From positions 7,450,001 to 7,514,000 of the forward strand of contig OY783192.1 in NCBI GenBank assembly GCA_963678675.1: a stretch of DNA of 64,000 nucleotides. The letters are read 5' to 3'. Numbering within the stretch: position 1 is the first letter of the stretch; every line of letters starts with the position of its first letter. Under the pieces are notes generated by a model, which made no database searches, was not told the origin of the DNA, and saw only the letters and a list, made by a program, of their open reading frames with translations. Below are positions 59,832-64,000 of the stretch, piece by piece. A program made the translations under genes and the position numbers. This DNA comes from Xiphydria camelus. Taxonomy: Eukaryota; Arthropoda; Insecta; Hymenoptera; Xiphydriidae.

Positions 59832-60528
59832 CAGGGTGTTACTTAATGATAGGCCGTAATTGCAAGGGCACATTACTGAATCTATTTCCAGTAGAAAAGT
59901 TCATATTAACATGGGTCCTAAAATGTCTGATTTTCAAGATACAGGACGTCAAAATTTTAAAAATCGGTTTTTTAATAATATCTCAAAGATCCTTGTGCCG
60001 ATTTTGTTGACATTTGGCACTGTTGTTTATTGTAATAAGATGCTAAGTTAACACTAACTAGAAGATAATTATGAGTTCCAGTGGCGTCCCAGGGGACAGT
60101 CTCACGAATAATATTTTTTTTCCTCAAAAACGAAGTGAGGTACGAAATAATGTCAAGAGACAAAAAAGTTGTATTTTTAGCTGCTTAATCTGAAAAAAAT
60201 ATAAAATTTTTTAAAAAGTCAGTAGTGTACACTTTCTTTGTCAATATTATTCGTGAGATTGTCCCCCGGGACGCCACTGGAACTCATAATTATCTTCTAG
60301 TTATTGGTAAGTTAGCATCTTATTACAATAAACAACAGTGCCAAATGTCAACAAAATCGGCACAAAGATCGTTGAGATATTATTAAAAAACCGATTTTTT
60401 TTAAACTTTGACGTCCTGTATCTTGAAAACCAGACATTTTAGGACACATGTTAATATGAACTTTTCTACTGGAAATTGATTCAGTAATGTGCCCTTGCAA
60501 TTACGGCCTATCATTAAGAAACACTCTG
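59832..60528. mobile_element. 697-bp TA-flanked element with ~290-bp inverted arms
   Basis: CAGGGTGTTACTTAATGATA at 59832 is mirrored at 60528 with a few differences. TA lies at 59830-59831 and 60529-60530. Arms match through GACGTCCTGTATCTTGAAAA and CACTGGAACTCATAATTATC. The centre is short and AT-rich. Non-coding. Confidence 0.9.
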
Positions 60529-60591
60529 TATATACACTATGCAAAAAAAAACAAGCTAGAAGTCGTGAGCAGACCGGGCAAGCTAAAAATT

Positions 60592-60799
60592 GCGCGTTGC
60601 CACGAGTCGACTCAAGTCGAACGATTTGGTAGTTCGATCGTATATAGTCGACTTAAAATTTCTTTGTTATGAGTCGAATCGCATGAAGTCGCAAGACGAG
60701 CTCCTTCGTTCGATTCGACTAATAACAAAGAAATTTTAAGTCGACTATACGGTCGAATTACCAAGTCGTTCGACTTGAGTCGACTCGTGGCAACGCGCT
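60592..60799. mobile_element. 208-bp palindrome rich in GTCGACT
   Basis: GCGCGTTGCCACGAGTCGAC at 60592 is mirrored at 60799. The arms share TAGTCGACTTAAAATTTCTT and contain several GTCGA and TCGAC motifs. About 45 bases separate the arms. No flanking duplication identified. Confidence 0.85.
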
Positions 60800-61193
60800 T
60801 TAAGAGACTAAAAACTACTCACTGCAGCTACTCGTTCTCGCGCCGTCGTCTGTCGTATTCTCGCCCCCGGCGTTGCCACCTCGGCTTCACGAATGCCACG
60901 CTCCGCGTTGGACTTCCCTGCCTTCTCATCGTCCTCCGTCCCAGTCCCCTGCGTAAGCCAAAGCCGATCCAATGGCCTCGATGGCTGCCTTCTCTAAAGA
61001 AGGGGCTTCCTTGCTGCTCCTTCGAGTTACGGCATCTGACAAAAAACATTACAAAATGATGTATCGCAATCATTACTTTGAAAGGTTTTTACTTCGTAAA
61101 TATATTTCAAAAACAATAATTTACATGAAAAAATATTAATCACTCTCACCTATTATACACCGATGGAGCCTGAACTCTTTAAGGAGAAACTTG

Positions 61194-61391
61194 CTAGACT
61201 AAAATTTGTAATATATGGACGTGCGTCACTTTAAATGGATGAAAATTTTCATCCTTCAACATCCTCCCAACCGTGGACTTGCTGATTCTAACCTCTGTTG
61301 CCACAGCTCGAATACTCGTTCGAGGGTTATTCCTTGTTCTGTCTAGCACAGCATCGATATTTTGCTGCACCTGTATTCTTCTGGGACTTCC
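61194..61391 (-). pseudogene. helix-turn-helix part of a Tc1/mariner-type transposase
   Basis: From about 61391 downward: GSPRRIQVQQNIDAVLDRTR, then NNPRTSIRAVATEV, RISKSTVGRMLKDENFHPFK and a TAG at 61194-61196. This matches the paired-like second helix-turn-helix of transposases with the pattern GRP....E.NI..VL......P..S.R..A.E..IS.S.V.R.LK....HPYK, common in ants and other insects. The codons directly follow an AG that could be an acceptor site. The catalytic domain is absent. The upper 74 bases lie inside the following palindrome's left arm. Confidence 0.65.
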
Positions 61392-62421
61392 TAAAATAAT
61401 TATAAAAACCCTATATAATTCAGCCCTGACAAATACAATCTTATCGCGCTATACCTTATCAAGGAGATCTTTCGACGTGATGATTCCGAAACGTTTTTAT
61501 CGAGAAATATTTATATATTTCTAAAACATACGGTAGTGTTCACGAATATTGTAAAATATCGCAGGAATGTTACAGAAAAGTTACTTGCAAAAACGTGCTT
61601 TGTGGGATGTAAATGATGATATTTTGTAATTTCCATCGTTATACCAGAGGCGAAGAAGAGATGAAATAGAAGTGAGGTACATGTATACTTCACGTTTGAC
61701 AGGTCGGTATATAAATTGGAACTTGTGATAGTATAATACGAAAGAGGAAATATATCGACAAAGAAAAAATAATAATAAAGTAGTTACTCCATTATTGTAA
61801 TCCAATTCCATTGCATCCCTTATTTTTCTGCCACGACTTTGATTGTTGATAGTGAAGAAAAATCAAATTTATTGGTTGATCCATCCACTATCAACAATCA
61901 AAGTCGTGGCAGAAAAATAAGGGATCCAATGGAATTAGATTACAATAATGGAGTAACTATTTTATTATTTTTTCTTTATCGATATATTTCCTCTTTCGTA
62001 TTATACTATCACAAGTTCCAATTTATATACCGACCTGTCAAACGTGAAGTGTATATGTACCTCACTTTTATTTCAAATCTTCTTCGCTTCTGGTGTAACG
62101 ATGGAAATTATATTATAAAAAATATCATCATTTACTCCCTACAAAGCACGTTTTTGCAAGTAACTTTTCTGTAACATTCCTGCGATATTTTACAATATTC
62201 GTGAACACTACCGTTTGTTAGAAATATATATTTCTCGAAAAAACGTTTCGGAATCATTATGTCGAAAGATCGCCTCGATAAGGTACAGCTCGATAAGATT
62301 ATATTTGTCAAGGCTGAACTATATGGGGTTTTTATAATTATTTTAAGAAGTCCCAGAAGAATACAGGTGCAGCAAAATATCGATGCTCTGTGATAGAAAG
62401 AATAAGGAATATCCCTCGAAC
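61318..62421. mobile_element. 1.1-kb palindrome with 537-bp arms and 31-bp spacer
   Basis: GTTCGAGGGTTATTCCTTGT at 61318 is mirrored at 62421. The arms run to 61854 and from 61886; the inner ends (CACGACTTTGATTGTTGATA) match perfectly. The outer ends lie inside transposase helix-turn-helix codons, so the palindrome duplicated part of a transposon in inverted orientation. Confidence 0.9.
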
Positions 62422-62444
62422 CCTATTCGGTATCAGTGATTCCA

Positions 62445-62670
62445 CATTGACCGTCGTTACACCAGAGACGAAGGAGAGATGAAATTGAAGTGAGGTACGT
62501 GTACACTTCAGGTTTGACAGGTCGTGTATATATTGGAACTTGTGATAGTACGAAAGAGGAAATATATCGATAGAGCAAAAATAATGATAAAGTAATTACT
62601 TGATTATTGTGATCCTATTCCATTGCATCTCCTATTTTTCTGCCACGGCTTGTTGATGGAGAAGAAAAAC
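62445..62670. repeat. third, diverged copy of the palindrome arm
   Basis: GTTACACCAGAGACGAAGGA, GAAATATATCGATAGAGCAA and CCTATTTTTCTGCCACGGCT match the left arm (61635-61840) in the same orientation with more differences. It lies only about 25 bases beyond the palindrome. Confidence 0.75.
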
Positions 62671-62954
62671 CATTGATTTGTCCCGTGCTCGCATGACGCT
62701 GAAAACAAAAAATAGAATATTCACAAAGATATATGTCCTTCATAGGCAATCAAAGTGAGGTTAGAATGGTCAGATAGAAAGTAACTTATCTGATGGCAAT
62801 TCTTCTGAGATGCTGCCGTCTCCTTTCCTGCTCTGTATGCACAGGCATCCAGAGAAAAGTAGCACTGCATCCGTTCACTATCACGATTCACGATTATTAA
62901 AAAAAAATACAAACGATTTGCAAATTACACGGAGCATCTGTCACATTCACCACT

Positions 62955-63039
62955 ATTCGCCAGGGCCGTCCCGAGAAGAGGGGACGATTTCAGCCTCTCT
63001 CCAGGGCCGTACTCTTTTCCCGGGACGGCCCTGGCGAAT
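62955..63039. mobile_element. 85-bp hairpin MITE with CAGGGCCGTCCCG ends
   Basis: ATTCGCCAGGGCCGTCCCG pairs perfectly with its complement at 63021-63039. CAGGGCCG is typical of hAT-type ends. A third CCAGGGCCGTA copy lies in the loop. No eight-base duplication is evident because the flanks are palindromic. Confidence 0.7.
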
Positions 63040-63154
63040 TTCTAAACACAAAAATTGCCGTAGCGCCTAAACTAAAATAGCTAGAAAAAAAAGTCATAAA
63101 GCAAAGATTAGAATGTTATTATCTAAGACTTTTATTAAGGTCATTTTGTCGAAA

Positions 63155-63182
63155 AAAAATAATAATAATAAAATAATAAAAA
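63155..63182. repeat. (AAT)n microsatellite
   Basis: An A-run followed by AATAATAATAATAAAATAAT. Confidence 0.85.
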
Positions 63183-63293
63183 AGCCTTTTGATTCGGTAC
63201 TCTGGAGACTACCCTTAAACAGCCCTGAAAAAATCACCCTACCCTCGTCGATTTTTTTGCGGCATAGGTAAAAATGGATAAGTGCCTTGGACT

Positions 63294-63755
63294 AAGTGAT
63301 TAGGTACCTCAGTTGGGGCCAGATTGGGGTACCCAATGTAGCCCCAACTAAACGCTAATACTATATCGTATCACCTGATCCAAATTTCAGCCACTAAAAG
63401 TTCGGAATAGATTTCAATTTTATTTATTCTGTAATAGAAATGGCCAATTTATCATTATATGTATCTTACTCCACTCAATTTGAAAAATGCTGTAGATTAT
63501 TAAAAACGTAATTATCAAAGAATGAAATATATTATATATTTATTACCAATGGCATCATAATAAAGTTAGTAAAGTTTTTGAGGCGATGCTATCAACATTA
63601 AAACATAAGAATTATACAATATTTCTTGCTAGGGTAGTGATTAGGTACCTTAGTTGGGGCCAGATTGGGGTGCCCAACGTAGCCCCAACTAAACGCTAAT
63701 ACTACATCGTATCACCTGACTCAAATTCCAGTCACTAAAAGTTCAGAATAAGTTC
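63294..63755. repeat. direct repeat of ~120 bp, offset 342 bp
   Basis: GTGATTAGGTACCTCAGTTG at 63295 recurs at 63637 with a few changes. Both copies continue through GGGGCCAGATTGGGGT, CCCCAACTAAACGCTAATAC and TCACTAAAAGTTC-like sequence. Each contains an internal TTGGGG...CCCCAA palindrome. They lie just inside the right end of the long-range inverted repeat. Confidence 0.8.
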
Positions 63756-64000
63756 TAAATGTCCAGATTTATTTTTACTTTCGGTACATAAATAAAACAA
63801 ATAATTGTATCTATTCGATTTATTATATTTTATTCAAATTGGGCCGCCCAATTGGGGCCTAATTGGCGCCCAATTACTGATTGGCCCAACTTGTGCAGAT
63901 TTCCAAACGGGCCGTTCAACTACGGTCGACTCAATTGAAGTATCGTTACCCAAAACGGTTCAATCAGAATCATTGACGCTACGTGTACAACCTGGCATTA

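Larger units (their letters stand above)
59292..63904. mobile_element. long-range inverted repeat with CCCAATTGGGC palindromes (4.6 kb)
   Basis: GGAAATGTTCATTGGGCCCC at 59292 through AGCCCAAT (about 59345) matches the complement of 63828-63904, which holds CCAATTGGGGCC, GGCGCCCAATTACTGATTGG and GCAGATTTCC. The left side carries a cluster of CCCAATTGGG palindromes to about 59455. This could be one large transposon with nested insertions, or two oppositely oriented copies of a repeat. No target duplication was found. Confidence 0.5.

Noticed and set aside
1..64000. CRISPR arrays, operons, riboswitches and other prokaryotic features
   Set aside because: No regularly spaced short repeats, ribosome-binding sites or gene clusters exist; an intron, a LINE and DNA transposons show eukaryotic DNA.

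Overview
The window looks like repeat-dense, gene-poor nuclear DNA of an arthropod. My best guess is an insect and probably a hymenopteran; this rests on the transposon spectrum, not on a marker gene. The elements seen are mariner, piggyBac-like TTAA elements, an ISL2EU-type transposon with a YqaJ nuclease gene, a Polinton DNA polymerase remnant, a LOA-type LINE with a TTA tail, and many foldback elements and MITEs. I found no intact host protein-coding gene. Every recognisable coding sequence belongs to, or was captured by, a mobile element, and all are broken by frameshifts, stops or insertions.

Layout. 1-0.94 kb: 3' part of a decayed gene of a multicopy arthropod family. 1.05-1.56 kb: degenerate ~120-bp tandem repeat. 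1.75-3.0 kb: foldback element with TA target duplication. 3.1-7.3 kb: decayed ISL2EU element with convergent YqaJ/PHD and THAP-DDE transposase genes; a spliceosomal intron is still readable, and a 233-bp TTAA element sits in the transposase coiled coil. 7.4 kb: short MITE. 7.8-9.9 kb: Polinton/Maverick-type protein-primed DNA polymerase B remnant, minus strand. 11.6-13.7 kb: 2.07-kb palindrome whose arms carry mirrored copies of a captured gene start. 13.7-15.3 kb: two inverted-repeat elements and the second copy of a ~285-bp dispersed repeat. 15.3-30.4 kb: mostly single-copy-looking, CpG-rich non-coding DNA with three MITEs and a mariner interrupted by a TTAA element. 30.4-32.2 kb: foldback element interrupted by a TTAA element. 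32.3 kb: 5S-rRNA-like sequence. 33-34 kb: two MITEs. 34-38.9 kb: CpG-rich non-coding. 38.9-42 kb: four TA- or inverted-repeat-bounded elements, two retaining transposase C-termini. 43.3-44.6 kb: foldback element. 46.6-48.6 kb: piggyBac remnant containing a second TTAA element, which contains a palindrome with a tRNA-like sequence in each arm. 49.2-56.8 kb: an inverted-repeat transposon split by a nearly full-length LOA-type LINE, itself split by a DNA element that carries another 5S-like sequence. 56.9-57.1 kb: RTE-type LINE or SINE 3' end. 58.4-59.1 kb: LTR-like promoter and polyadenylation segment. 59.3-63.9 kb: a long-range inverted repeat rich in CCCAATTGGGC palindromes, enclosing more palindromes and a Tc1-like helix-turn-helix fragment.

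How it fits together. Most structure comes from successive insertions. The nests are readable because target duplications survive: five TTAA insertions, several TA insertions and a 12-bp duplication around the LINE. The CpG-rich stretches between elements hold no convincing exon. They could be regulatory or intronic host DNA, but that is inference. I see no operon, CRISPR array or prokaryotic feature, and no clearly novel functional system. The strongest oddities are the tRNA-bearing palindrome in a double TTAA nest, the foldback arms with a captured gene start, a first transposase exon with an intact splice donor, and the 5S-like cassettes.
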